Shown: positions 35,580 through 47,453, numbered from the stretch's first letter. The stretch: DNA of 64,000 nucleotides from Rugalucina vietnamica (GCA_964017185.1 OZ024874.1:36060721-36124720), one strand, 5' to 3'. The notes: generated by a model from the sequence alone, not told the origin. Program-made: numbers and translations.

Positions 35580-36871
35580 TACTGTATTACATTATATAAT
35601 ACATTCTAAAAATCAAGTAGTGTGTTAGTCAAATCAGGGAACTGGTCAACAGTTCCGTGGTCAAATATACGAGTATATGTGCGCTTTTTTAAGACCAGAA
35701 CAACGGGATTTTTTATGTGTGTGTGTGGGGGGGGGGTATTGTCCAAGGAGCACCTGAAGGCTCAACAGGGAGGTTGATTTTTGTTGTTGCTTTTGGAGAA
35801 GCCTGCGCTTAACTTTTGTTACAGTATATGAATGATTTATTTCTGAGGTCTGAGATCTCGTGTTTGCATGGTGTGTTTAATCGTTTTATCAGGGAATTTG
35901 GTCATTAATTACACGTGTCAAAGGATGTTGATACCAGAAAATCAGCTGTACAGGGCAATCATTGATAAATCAAAGCGGCCGCTCCCAAATAAAATCTAGA
36001 GGCTGGCGAATATTACGTGTTTCTGAAACATCGATGATTTCGGCATGCTTCAAGTTACAATTACATTTATTGTTGTATCCATTTGTTCAGGAACTGCATT
36101 CGGAGCTTAATGGATTTGCAAACTATATCAGTTAAGTACTGTTGGGGTGTTTCAATTTTGCAATGCCTTGGCTTTGGTCCGAATATTAATGCCATTTGTT
36201 TGATTCTAACATGGAGTAAGTAACACGGTATATTTTTGTTCTTACATGTAGTGGTTGTATTTTACTGACGAACTGATATGAAACGTATTCGTATTAATTG
36301 TATGTATATTTCTTGTATCAAAACTTTAATTGGTCAAGTAGTGGCTGACTATTCAGAGTGTGTACTGTTTCCAGGTCCGCATTTCTGCATGATACGGTTG
36401 CTCGGGGGGAATTAAAAAAAACAACAACAGCATTTGTCTGGCTATTTTCCCGTACAACTTTCTAATCTGTTGCTTAGGTATTATTCCATTGTGCATTCAT
36501 CATTTGATTTTTCGTTACATGTTCTATATTATGCCTTTTTGCTTTCATAATAAATTCTAAATGGTCTGTGTTTTACATGTGTTACTAGAATAATCGTTTT
36601 ATTATTTTGCTTATTTCCAGACTAACCAGAACCACCAGGAAACCGGATACTTAAGATCGTTGTTTATTTTGAAGGGATGGAAGGGTGCTCAATCATTAAT
36701 GTCTGCCTATCAAAACGGTATTGTCTTCGTAAATGCAAAACATGCAAGAACACGAACAATATATATCATATCGGGATATCATGTCTGGTGCCGACTTTGT
36801 TACAAATGCGATTTTAATATTTCGCATCGAATATTTTACAGTCATGTTCTATGAAATTGTCAATTCAGTAT

Positions 36872-36906
<35 letters not shown>

Positions 36907-36970
36907 TGGTATGGTGGTTCCAATGTCATAAATTTATTTTTAAACAAAGCATGTTTCTGATTTTATTACT
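35580..36970. other. Unassigned stretch
   Basis: Contains GTGTGTGTGGGGGGGG (about 35718) and an A tract at 36873-36904. No supported gene. Confidence 0.4.
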
Positions 36971-36974
36971 CAAA

Positions 36975-38020
36975 CCCCTGTCATACCAGGGTGTTGTTCT
37001 CATGGCGCTCTAAAAATGTAGAACGCCGAGATAAGAGCGGTACAAACACCACCAACGACATTGCAACGCACTGGCATCGCCAGCGAACGTCGTGGAAACT
37101 CCTAGAACGCACAGGGTCGGTGTTTCTTTTGGACATGCTAAAAACAAACGCCGTCGTTCTGCGTTCTAATTAGATAGCAATGTGGACGTCATGCGGACAT
37201 CGTGGCAACGTAGTGAGAGCTTCATCAACGCCCCTGGAGCTCCGCTTGTGCGCGGTGAAATCGTTGTGCAAACGCCGTGGTAGGCAATGGCGTTTGCACG
37301 ACGATGGTATGGCGTCCATCGCGATCTCACTGCGTTTTCACCGCGCTCATACGACGCGTCTATTGCGCTTTTACGGCGTGTCATTAATCTTACTACGCCT
37401 CTGTGGCAGCTGTAAGGCCCTGTCACGGCGTTTGTTGCTTTTACCGCGATCCCGTGGCGTTTGTAAGGCGTTGTCACGGCGTTAATTGCGCTCGCATGGA
37501 GCATTTACCGCGTCCAATGGCGTTTCTTGTAGTAAAATAGATGAAAAAGATATGCAATTTTAAATATGTCAAAAGAAAACAAAACACTATTTAAATGAGA
37601 TGCACATAAATTTAATTCAGTAAGTCTATCGATCAAGAAGCCAGTTTACTTATACAAATTGCTGCTACCCTCTCCATCCCCTGTTGCCAGCTATGTTACA
37701 TTTTTGAAAGCAAACGTTCAAATGACGGAAACTTTGTTTCTGACTAGCATACAAGCCGTCAGCTCAGTACCAGAATGCCGTGGAAGCGCGGTACGAACGC
37801 CGTGGGAACGCCAAAAGTGCATACACCTAGAGTGCCGCGCAAGCCCATGAAGGCGTCATGCCAGCGCAAACACACTACGAACTCCGTAGTAACGCATTGG
37901 ATTCGATGAGAACGCCATGGTTTGAATTGTCACAAATAAAATAATTTTTCCTCGCGGCGGTCAGGAAAATGTAAGAACGCCGTGCCAACGCAATGGAAAC
38001 GCCTCTTGGTTTGACAGGGG
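36975..38020. mobile_element. TIR element filled with AACGCCGTGG words
   Basis: Termini CCCCTGTCATACCAGG at 36975 and CTTGGTTTGACAGGGG at 38005 are inverted. Interior arms (about 37010-37510 and 37770-38000) are dense in GAACGCCG, CGCCGTGG, GGCGTT and related words in both orientations. A spacer of about 260 bp lacks them. Open frames on both strands follow the words and are not gene-like. Confidence 0.65.
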
Positions 38021-38229
38021 TAAACTTAACCAAAGTCACTCGCCTTGTCAACCAGGAGTCGCAGGTTGGACTACGGTCATCCCCAGCCTTTGTCATGTGA
38101 CTTCAGACCGAGGTTCCATCTCGTATGACCAGAGCTATTTGATTGGACGTGAAATCCTAAATAAACCAACATACAGGTGACTTACCAAACATCAATTATC
38201 GTTTGCCGCGCAAGCTGTCGGTTCTTGTA

Positions 38230-38800
38230 CCAATTACAGAAAAATTGATAACGGTGTGTTCCACAGCTAATATGATTTCATGATGTTATCAGAATTTTGA
38301 TAAGGCGTTGAATGTGACTGCGTGTCCCTAAAACAGGATAGGCTATCGAAATTCTGATAAGGAAACCAAACACCAAATCATCGTTTGCCGTGCAAGCTCT
38401 CGAATCCTGTATCAATTACAGACTTATCAAAATTTTGATAACGGTGTGTTCTAGAGCTTATATTAGTTCATGTTGTTATCATAATTTTGATAAGACGTTG
38501 AATGTGACTTTTCGTTTCCCTAAAACAGAATTGACTATCAAAATTTTGATAAGGTTTTACAATGTCTTGAGAGGACAGCAATACATTATTAAATGTGTTT
38601 ATCATAATTTTGATAAAGTAATATTATAAATATTTTGAGAGTAAAGAATTTAAACATAATAACCTACAAGGCAGTTAAAAAGTAATCAAAGATTCATACA
38701 TAATATGTTATATTGCTATCAGAGGAATTCATTCTTATCCTTAGCCCGCTTGAAATTGAGGTACTGGAAAACCTCAATTGAAATCGGATGCTGTTATATT
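38230..38800 (-). repeat. Repeat with spaced TTATCA...TGATAA palindromes, copy 2
   Basis: Inverted relative of 16985-17300. Palindromes at about 38287, 38342, 38424, 38474, 38535 and 38599, roughly 50-80 bp apart, most of the form TTATCA(A/T)AATTTTGATAA. The 65-bp leader block is at 38742-38795. It also makes up the tail of the minus-strand open frame ending at 38694. Confidence 0.7.
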
Positions 38801-38929
38801 TATAAGCGCTGGAGCTTTTGGTTGTGTTTTTCCGTTGGACAGGTGCATTCGAGAAAAGGGGATTCTCATGTACACCCTTTAATCTACAGATGAGAATACT
38901 CCTATACCACGTAATGAGCCCTTCTTTAC

Positions 38930-39314
38930 CATGAAGAAATGATAATATACTCTCGATGTAGCTCTCCATTGGGGCTTCCGTGAACAAATCGTCAATACGA
39001 GTTATATAGTCTTGATTCCCAGGAATTTGGGAGGAGAATTCATCGTATTCAGACTCCTCTTGTTTGACACTCGGCTGAACGTGCTCATTTTCATAGGTAG
39101 TTTGGTCGAATATGTCTTCGTCGATCTCCTGCTCCGTCTCAGCCTGCATGACATTGTGAGGACTTCCACAGTGAAGGTCGAGACCGGAATGTAGACCCGA
39201 CCCCTCCTGGTTTATCGGTACCGGTGTAAGCGGAGTATATGTTGGTTCGTACCCGTCTCCATAGAACGCTTCTTTCCGAAACGTATTTTCGTTGCTAGAA
39301 TCGTCCCCCATCAT
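38930..39314 (-). CDS. Candidate first coding exon, unknown acidic protein
   Basis: The minus-strand frame starts at a double ATG (39314) with an in-frame stop three codons upstream, so the start is well defined. About 128 residues follow before TTCATG|GTAAAG, a plausible 5' splice donor with GT at 38929. Beyond it the frame enters repeat DNA (38694-38800), consistent with an intron. The product is acidic, with YEPTYTPLTPVPI, a possible sumoylation-type site SVKQEES, and a C-terminal SYIESILSFL segment. It has no low-complexity or repeat signature, unlike most frames here. I do not recognise the family; a regulatory or nuclear protein is only a guess. No second exon was found. Confidence 0.4.
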
Positions 39315-39720
39315 CGCCCATTAAGATTCAGTAGAGCGACTTATAATCGACTCTCCCCGTAATATCCTATTCAACTCTACTCATGCGTGACGAACTTTCA
39401 TTCATATGCAGGCCTTTCAATTCAGTTCTGTAATAACAACGAGAAGGCCTTTGGGCAAAGTTAGTAGGGACGGTTGAAGTAGTTCACTATTGTTCACTAT
39501 TGTTAATCTATTGTTAGTCTTTTGTCTAAATGCTTCGATAAGGTATCTCCGTAATGAAGCACAGTATTTGATCTGCGTTTTGAAGTTAGTTAGAATATAT
39601 GTTTTAAAAACTTTCCTGCAAGTTTAAGCTATATCCGATTCCTATATCCGTTACAAAAATCGAATTATCAGGAGACACTTTCAACACACTACAGTCACGT
39701 TTAACCGTCACATCTACAGT
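39315..39720 (-). other. Region upstream of the candidate exon
   Basis: Would hold the 5' leader and promoter of the candidate exon. I see no TATA box or other decisive signal. Confidence 0.3.
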
Positions 39721-40260
39721 CTAAATGGACCGGGATGTCCGCAATATTTTTTATTGAAACTATCACTATAAAATCTGTTAATTACTATGAATAATGTCAT
39801 GTAAACTCACTTCAGAGCTAAAATTTTCCGTTGAAATGCAATAATTTGAACGATAGAATTACAATTGTGTAAACATGAAAGAAATTGTGACCAAACGGTC
39901 AAACATGCTTTATTATAAAGCGTGGTTTGTGGGTCATATGATCATTATATTTATAATTTACTTGTTTTACCGCATTAATAAAGTATAATCGATAGATATT
40001 ATATCGGTTTTAAAGAGAAAATTCATTTACGGACATTTCGGGACTGCGGACATTTCGGTTACTTTGGGCTGTCATGGAATGTCCGCAAGGAATTTTTTCT
40101 CAGTTCTTTTTTCGATTTTTTGAAAATTATTTCCCCGAAATTTTGCATTTAATAGACTTATTTAATGATTATTTATGTTTTTATACATAATTAAAACAAC
40201 TTATTGTTTTTGCGGACATTCCGGTCCACGGACATTCCGGTCCCCTACAAACGTATGTCC
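39721..40260. repeat. GCGGACA-palindrome repeat fragments
   Basis: 39721-39870 is the reverse of 8541-8660 (ATGTCCGCAATATTTTT, ATTGAAACTATCACTATAAAA, ATGTCATGTAAACTCA). At 40022-40095 and 40205-40235 further TGCGGACATT(T/C)CGG motifs occur in both orientations. Confidence 0.55.
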
Positions 40261-41390
40261 CCTATGCAGATAAGAAAGCGTGATTTTAATAGACGTCATG
40301 ATAACGTAATTTCCACGCACATCTTGTATTTTTCGCAAATTTGTCAGTAAGAAGAATGTATGAATTACATAATACTCAACAACTCTGGTCATGTATTATT
40401 TGTTCACAATTACTCTTGCTGTAAAATTGAAGCATTTATTTATAGGTATTTTAGATGTACATTGCAACAGTTATTCTTACATGAGACGCCGTCATTCACA
40501 ACTTTTTAAGCGTCATTTTGACGTAACATCATGTTACGCTAACAGGAACGATTAACGTGCGACAGGTCTATAAGCTCACCTTGTGAGCCTTCGGCTCAGG
40601 TGAGCTAAAAATATCGGGTAGTGGGCATATAAGAGAGAACAAACATCTTGAACATCGCAATTTAAAGGCTTTTTTCGGCTGTTTATCTTACACACCATTT
40701 CATAAAATCGCCCAAAATTTTAAAAGTAACACACCAAAGAAAGAAATATTTACATAAAAGGCCCCATTTACTAAGATAAACATTTACTAAGATAAACAAT
40801 GAACAGGTGTATTTGATTGGAAGATGTGCATTATTCAGGTTTAATCAACCCTACACCTTAATTTTACTAACAAGTAACATTTTCCGAAAAGTTGCAGAAA
40901 ATGGGGTGAAAAAGTATAGTTCCGTTGATTGACAATTTTCAAGGCTTGTTCAAATATGTATTCAAATATAAAATATTAGGAAAGCATCTGCGACTATGAA
41001 CATTTTGTAGAATATCACATTCTACAAAATAAAAGACCGGAAGTTCAAAAATAGCGGGCGGTGAACATCCTTAAACCGAAAAGCAATGCATAATTTTATT
41101 TTATGCCTGCTTTTTTCTTCGAAAAATAAAATTGTCGATTATAACAACAATCTTTTCTACAACATGAAGTTGTCGAGTTGCTACGATAATTAAAGACAAC
41201 CCCTTTTTCGAAGTTACAGAATTGCAATACCTTACATTGTCGTGCGTCATGCGAAAATAGTTCGTGATAAAATTAAAAAAGGCAGTAAAACTGAAATGTG
41301 CCGTTTCGGAAAAAAAATGTTTTCGCATATGCCAGGTGGGTCGATTCATCGAATACCCCTACGAAAGCGCGATAAATAAAGGATCTTACA
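40261..41390. other. Unassigned stretch with a pearl-like end
   Basis: At 40555-40610, ACGTGCGACAGGTC (the reverse of the pearl tail at about 7477) precedes a hairpin CTCACCTTGTGAGCC / GGCTCAGGTGAG and CTAAAAA. Hairpin plus CTAA recalls a Helitron-type 3' end. The rest has no supported gene. Confidence 0.4.
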
Positions 41391-41393
41391 CGA

Positions 41394-41463
41394 GTGGTCA
41401 TTTCATATGAAATTTATTAAATGAGCTTTGGCGAATTTAATAAATTTCATATGAAATGACCAC
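41394..41463. mobile_element. Perfect hairpin, 29-bp arms
   Basis: 41394-41422 and 41435-41463 are exact reverse complements (tip GTGGTCATTTCATATG) around a 12-nt loop. The 30 bp before it (AGGATCTTACACGAG) is repeated at 41761, before the next palindrome, so both belong to one MITE family. Confidence 0.8.
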
Positions 41464-41794
41464 TTACCGTACGATGTTCTGTTAAAAGAAAAAGCGTCCA
41501 TATTCCAAATATTCATTTCGACGCTTTCATAACGCGTTCATCCATTGTTTTTATGACGTTTAGTTTTGGTGACGTCACCGTTTCTTCGAAGAAACGTCAC
41601 GTAATCACGTAACGTCGCGCCGTTTTTAGGGTGCAAACCGAGTATTCTTACGCATTGCTTTTATCAAAGTATAAAGTCTTACAAACAACCAATCAGAATG
41701 TTGGAAATAATTAAAGTTGGAATTATTCACTGGAAAACAGCGACGTCATGTGATAAATAGAGGATCTTACATGAGTGGTCATTTCATATTTAAG

Positions 41795-41964
41795 AAATAG
41801 ATCAGCTCTAGCAGTGAATTGTTGAGTAATAATTCACTGTTTGGAGGTCAGTTGTAAAGAAGATCAAATCAGGAGCGCGTAGCGCGAGTGATTTATATTC
41901 TTACAACTGACCGACAAACAGTGAATTATTACTCAACAATTCACGCACTTGAGCTGATCTATTT
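41795..41964. mobile_element. Palindromic MITE with ~62-bp arms
   Basis: Arms 41795-41856 and 41902-41964 (AAATAGATCAGCTC against its complement; AACAGTGAATTATTACTCAA shared). The loop holds GAGCGCGTAGCGCG. Preceded by the same AGGATCTTACA leader as the element at 41394. Confidence 0.8.
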
Positions 41965-42255
41965 CGATTCTAACACACAATAGACGGAATAAATGTTGCT
42001 GAAACCGTCGATATCGTTCAGCTTTCCGCCATTGCATTGCAGATATCCCGCCAAATATTTGACTGTAATGCTGGTATTCACACACACTTATTACGTTTGT
42101 TGTGCGCTAAAACGACGTTTCACCGTCTAACGCTGCTTTGTGGGATAGCTGACGTCACAAATGCCGCAAAGTAACGTCACGCTTATTCGCCCAGTGAAAT
42201 TGTTGCACAATATAACACGTTTTTTACCATTGGCTATATAGGCGAGGTGTGTTAG
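41965..42255. other. Unassigned stretch
   Basis: No recognisable gene or repeat. Confidence 0.4.
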
Positions 42256-42660
42256 AATATTTATTTTATACTTTACAGTGAAACCCAATGTATATCAAAA
42301 CTTGATAAAATTGGTATTTTCATTGATATGAAATTTCACTGATATCAAATCTCACTGATATCAAAAGTCACTAGTGACTGATATCAGCCTATATCGTCAC
42401 TGTAATGACGTCAGATTTTTTGGATTACTTCTGACGTTTCCATTTACTTGACGTCATTAAATGTGTCTCACTTCAGAAATTCAAACGCCTATAACTCCGT
42501 TATTTATGAACGAAAACATAAAGTGTGGGTATTCATTTTCTTAGTTAGAACATAAGGAACAATGTGGTACCAAAATAATTCGTGTTTTCAAAAAAATTTT
42601 GTTTTTGCATTTCATTTTCACCGCCACCGCATTGGAAAATGCCTGTGCATTGTATAAAAT
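42256..42660 (+). repeat. ACTGATATCAAA repeat, copy in 42 kb
   Basis: TTTTATACTTTACAGTG, then iterations of ATTTCACTGATATCAAA, then TGACGTCAGATTTTTTGG and TATAACTCCGTTATTTATG. The full sequence recurs inverted at 57195-57580, and its first 160 bp recur at 56.5, 57.6 and 58.7 kb. Confidence 0.8.
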
Positions 42661-42943
42661 AACAAGAAAAACTATAACATGTGCTACATGTTATATACGG
42701 CCTTGTTTCATTTTAGTTAATGCTAATATTGAGTGGCCGATCAAACATGCCTTTTCATGCATTTACGATTGAAGAAGTGGATTGTACTCGAAGCCGCCAT
42801 GCTTCTCGATATACTCTCGACATAATCTCGACATGTTGTAGCAATGTAACATTTGTAACAAAACATATGAAACACAATGTAACGTATGCGACATAATACA
42901 ACATATATAACATTGTACTACATAATATAATATGCACGCCATG

Positions 42944-42944
<1 letters not shown>

Positions 42945-42993
<49 letters not shown>
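42945..42993. repeat. (TA)n microsatellite
   Basis: About 24 TA units. Confidence 0.95.
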
Positions 42994-42997
<4 letters not shown>

Positions 42998-43021
42998 GTA
43001 TGTTACATACATTACAAACGT

Positions 43022-43768
43022 AACAGATTATACAATTATTGACTTCAATGAGGTAGATATAAGGATTTATCTACCTAAAAAAAGTGATATTCACCGAGGC
43101 CGGAGGGTAGATAAATCCTTATATCTACCGAAATTGAAGTCAATAACTGTTTTGTTATATGACTTTTCAATTGTTTTAATGTTTATCTTATAACAAATAA
43201 ACAAACAAAGTCATATCAGATGTTAAAGAAGGCTAGACTAAGAGGAATAATTGATAATGCTTGAAAGATAATTTTGATCGCTCTTCATAAAACATATATT
43301 ATGGGTACTCCTAAGAATCAACATGACGAGGAAATGCCAATGGGTACCAACAACATGGGTTCTTATGAAAAATAAACAAAATTATCCCATAATTATCACC
43401 AAATACACCTTATTATCTAGTGCTTTGTTTACCTGTAAAAGTGTGTTACTGCAAAGCATGTAGATTTCATGAACTGAAATGAGTTCAGGCTGGCAGGTTT
43501 TAAACATATACACCAAATCATGTCAATTTCATCAAGCCCATGTTGATTTCATGCTGGTGCTATTTTTTGGGCCTATTTTTGGGTACTCAGCAGCGTAATA
43601 TAGACTTTGGAGGTTAATATAGAAAACCTGTCAAAATAATTAACCTCCAGGAACTGGTTTGATCTGGTTTTCATCAGTTTGGTCTGGTTTCAGAGAAATA
43701 TAAGAATTTATTAATACTAAATGAGCCAATCAGGAGACAGGAATTCCTTCAGTCATATAACAAAACGT
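43022..43768. mobile_element. Element with hairpin end, inserted in word region
   Basis: Begins with a hairpin (43039-43075 with 43106-43143; TAGATATAAGGATTTATC on the stem). ACTGTTTTGTTATATGAC at 43147 is matched inversely by GTCATATAACAAAAC at 43752. TGTAACATA words resume directly on both sides. About 750 bp, no transposase. The exact left end is uncertain. Confidence 0.6.
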
Positions 43769-44639
43769 ATTATAGTAATATATGCAACATTACAAAACAT
43801 ATGTAACATAGCATGTTACAAAGTTAATCATATGTTACATACTGTAAAAGTTGTAACATAACGCAGTGTATGTAACATATTTGTGCGTGTAAGATTTAAA
43901 GAGTAAACATACTTTCTGAAGTGTTTGAAGAAAAGACGTCTTTAATATCAGGTTTCCATTGATTTTGAAATGACCTCACGATTTTTACAATTTATTTCAT
44001 TATCTATACTAGTTATTTTTATCGTTGTCGACGAATTGTATGATATATTCTCGACATTTCGCATAGTTAATCAATGTAAATATCATGCAACATATGTTAC
44101 ATATGTACGTATGTTACTATGTTACATACGTAACATATATAACGTAACAAATGTAACATATGCAACATTACAAAACATATATAACATAGCATGTAACAAA
44201 GTTTATCATATGTAAATTAACATAGCTAGCTATTTATGGCATAATGGTGTAAATAATTAATTCAATATTAAAACAATACATGTTTCACTTATATATATGC
44301 ACTCTCTCATGCTCTCATTCACATATGTGGTGTCGTTGCATCTTAAGAATTTTCATACATTCTGAAATATTGTAGCTCATCAAAGATACACACAAAACAG
44401 ACAGTGTTGTTATAGTCAAATCTATGATATCTTGATAAATCTCAGTATTGAATACATTATAAACGGAAGTAACGTATGTGACATAACGTGTGTGACATAA
44501 GTTATGTAATGTATGTAACATAATGTATCAAAACGCAACATATGTAACAACATGAATGAATCAGCACCCGTTATGCAACATAGCGTTATGTTTGTAGCAA
44601 AACGAGTAACATAATGCATCTTATATAACGCATGTACCA

Positions 44640-44905
44640 TAACGTTACAGATGTAACATAATATTACATATGTAACATAATATATGCAACATAACATAAC
44701 GCCACATATGTGAAATAACATGTCACAGAACACAGTGCATGTAACTGAACATAACATAGCATTTAATATGATACATACATAATGTATTTCTTATACCAAC
44801 GTACAACAATACAGACACGACTACCTGGAAGAGTCACACTCAACAGTGCCACCAAGCAGTCACAATCAAACGGACTACCAGACAAAGTCACAATCAAAAT
44901 GACTA
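44640..44905 (+). repeat. Segment duplicated at 46.15/47.1-47.3 kb (empty copy)
   Basis: Closely similar to 46146-46197 joined to 47098-47301, including CTGGAAGAGTCACACTCAAC and GTCACAATCAAACGGAC. Here AATATATGCAAC (44679-44690) is continuous, an empty site for the 900-bp insertion. Confidence 0.85.
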
Positions 44906-46119
44906 CAAGGGAGAGCGTTAACGATGTCAGCAGTTTAAGTGTGTGTTTTATACATTGTATGTTTTCTGTGACAGTGTGTTTACCCTTCATTTTCAATAAG
45001 TTTATGTTGAATAGACACAGAATGGTTCAATAGTAGCATGTATTGACTCTTTGTACGTATAACTGTTGGTTAATAATTCAAAAAAATGATAATTGATCTG
45101 TCGTAAATGCTCATCACAGAAATAAGGCTAAACTGTACTATATGAATTATAAGTTTACGAGTTGGTTATGTGAATATCTAAATGCCCAGTCTGCACATCG
45201 AAAATCAACAGATGAAGTTTCTGAATTTACAGTGCCAATTCCACATTAATGTCAGGTTGAGCGCAATAAATAGTAGTGGGCAAGTTAATCGTCAGGACGA
45301 CAGAAACGCATGCAACACGGACTGTTGCAACACGCATTGTTGTCATAAAAATAACCATAAACTCTTGGGTACAAACAAAAAAAAAAGAAAAAAAAAGCGG
45401 AGACATCGTCGACGCATTCAAATTAAAGTGACGTAAGCTACAGCGCCGAGATATAACCCTGTTAGTACCATGACGCATGTAGGTGAATAGTTAATAGCGG
45501 TCAACTTTAATTTTCATGCGTTCTAACATTTTCAACAATCAATGACTTTAGAGACATCATTTGAAACTGGACGTGATTTGTTATTTTGGATTTGGCCTCT
45601 ATCAACTGTCACACCATTTCTCAAACACGGAGTAAGGCAACCGTTAAAAAAAGTTAAGAGCTTTTTGTTTGTTCAGTGCATGTCTGTTTATTTAGTCACT
45701 CACATGTAACTGTATGAACGTAGCTATATGGAGTACAATAATACACACTTGCGCATTTATTTGACTTGATACCAAACGCAACAGATATGGTTATGTCGGG
45801 ACTGGGTCACCATTTCTGAATTACAACGACAAAATTCCCGCAATATACGTGTTTAGGCGTCAAGAAGCTCGTCTTTTTCTTACGACCTTATGGTCAATGA
45901 AGATGTAATATTTATTTAATTATAGCTAAAAAGACCCCATTTGCGGATCCATGGGCGATGCCGCATATTTCGGTCAACGTTTGGCGATTCATGATTTATT
46001 CATTATTATTTATTTAATTCAACTTTTTTTTTATTCAGAAATCTTAACCTTAGGACAAAGTGACTCATACTAATTGATGTATTTTACCCTATTTAAGACG
46101 ACGCACTCAAAATCTTAGT
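44906..46119. other. Unassigned stretch
   Basis: No supported gene; a purine-rich AAAAAAAGAAAAAAAAGCGG patch lies at 45379-45398. Confidence 0.4.
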
Positions 46120-47453
46120 TATGGTGTTCTGGAAGGGTCAAAATGGCATAACGTACAGATGTAACATAATATTACATATGCAACCTAACATTATATACTG
46201 AGCCAAATTTATAACACAACATCGGTTTATTTTTAATGTTCTACTCCGGAACGTTATCAAATTAACTTTGTCTCTACTGAATTAGATTACCGGACGATCG
46301 ACACATCTCACAACATCTTGGTTGTAACATTTTGTGTTATGCGTCTCAAGAAATTAATCATTTTTCAGAGGTAGGGTCTTGGCAAAAAATGAAATGCATT
46401 GGGATTTTCCAGAACGCGACATGTGACGTGTATTCGTACCCTAGAAATTAATGTCGGTTTTCAGGATAATCCCTACTCCACTTTAGCCAATGAAAAATTT
46501 TACAGTCCAAAGATCAATTTTGCTCAATTTGAGCAGAGATGGTGACTCATTTTCAACCCTAACCATTCAAGTTTACTCACATTTTAACATTTGTAACAGT
46601 CGGTCCTGACACAACAATTGGATGCTATTGTGTTTTCTAAAAATGCTGAATGACGGAAAGAACATGCTTCCACAAAGGTTTCATTAAAAACATTTGCCGT
46701 TAGAATTTGTCACAAATTCCATTCTCTATTGCGTTCAATGGAATACACAGTATTAAACGTTCAATTTTCAATGATTCAAACTTTGATTGAAAGTTTTGGG
46801 TACAAATGGAAGGCATTTTGCAATAACCTCAAACAGCTTCACTGGACGATCCATAAAGAAGCAATTTACGTTAAAACTGACTTCAAGAATTTCTCAGGAG
46901 GCACATGCCACCCAAATAACCGTTTTGACCAATCAGATTCGAGCTCAGTGACCCATGCTCTGAAAACCAAATTTTTTGTACCCAATTTATTCATTCACTG
47001 GCGATTGCTGACCAGCATATGTCTGGTAGACCGTCTTGCATTACACCAAGATGCGAAAAATATGCCTTAACCGTGTTGCGTTATAAGTTTGGCTCAGTAT
47101 ATATGCAACATAACATAACGCCACATATGTGAAATAACATGTCACATACACAGTGCATGTAACTGAACATAACATAGTATTTAATATGATACATACATAT
47201 GATACGTACAACAATACAGACACGACTACCTGGAAGAGTCACACTCAACAGTGCCACCAAGCAGTCACAATCAAACGGACTACCAGACAAAATCACAATC
47301 TATGACGGTGTACCGGCATTCTAGGGGTTAACCTCTATCTTAAAATAGGGGTGAATCTCTAAATATGTGGGTGCACCCCTACATTTGCGGGTGCATGTCT
47401 ATTTCGAAATAGGTTTACCACTTCGGTCATTTTGACCCTTCCAGTACACCATA
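46120..47453. mobile_element. Outer TIR element, 1.33 kb
   Basis: TATGGTGTTCTGGAAGGGTC at 46120 is inverted at 47428-47453 (GACCCTTCCAGTACACCATA). It encloses the second copy of the 44.64-kb segment, which in turn holds the inner 900-bp element. GATGTATTTTACCC occurs just outside both ends (46077 and 47460) as a direct repeat of unclear meaning. Confidence 0.65.
46198..47097. mobile_element. Inner TIR element, 900 bp, TATA duplication
   Basis: Starts CTGAGCCAAATTTATAAC and ends with the inverse (GTTATAAGTTTGGCTCAG). TATA borders it on both sides (46194-46197, 47098-47101). The homologous segment at 44640-44905 lacks it. A 113-residue plus-strand frame (46729-47070) lies inside but shows no transposase motif. 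Confidence 0.85.

Larger units (their letters stand above)
42826..44905. repeat. TGTAACATA word region
   Basis: Words ACATATGTAACATA, TGTTACATA and TAACATAACG recur in both orientations at 42826-43020, 43770-44225 and 44460-44770, interrupted by the 43.0-43.8 kb element and a spacer (44225-44460). The Tyr/Cys/Ile-rich frames on the minus strand (42755-43012, 44422-44757) are artefacts. Confidence 0.6.

Noticed and set aside
37166-37504. Open frames on both strands at 37.17-37.50 kb
   Set aside because: They follow the AACGCCGTGG words of a TIR element; no family features.
44422-44757. 111-residue Cys/Tyr-rich frame
   Set aside because: Made of TGTAACATA words; similar frames arise wherever the word repeats.
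46729-47070. Transposase of the 900-bp inner element
   Set aside because: 113 residues without a DDE/D pattern or DNA-binding motif; the element is more likely non-autonomous.
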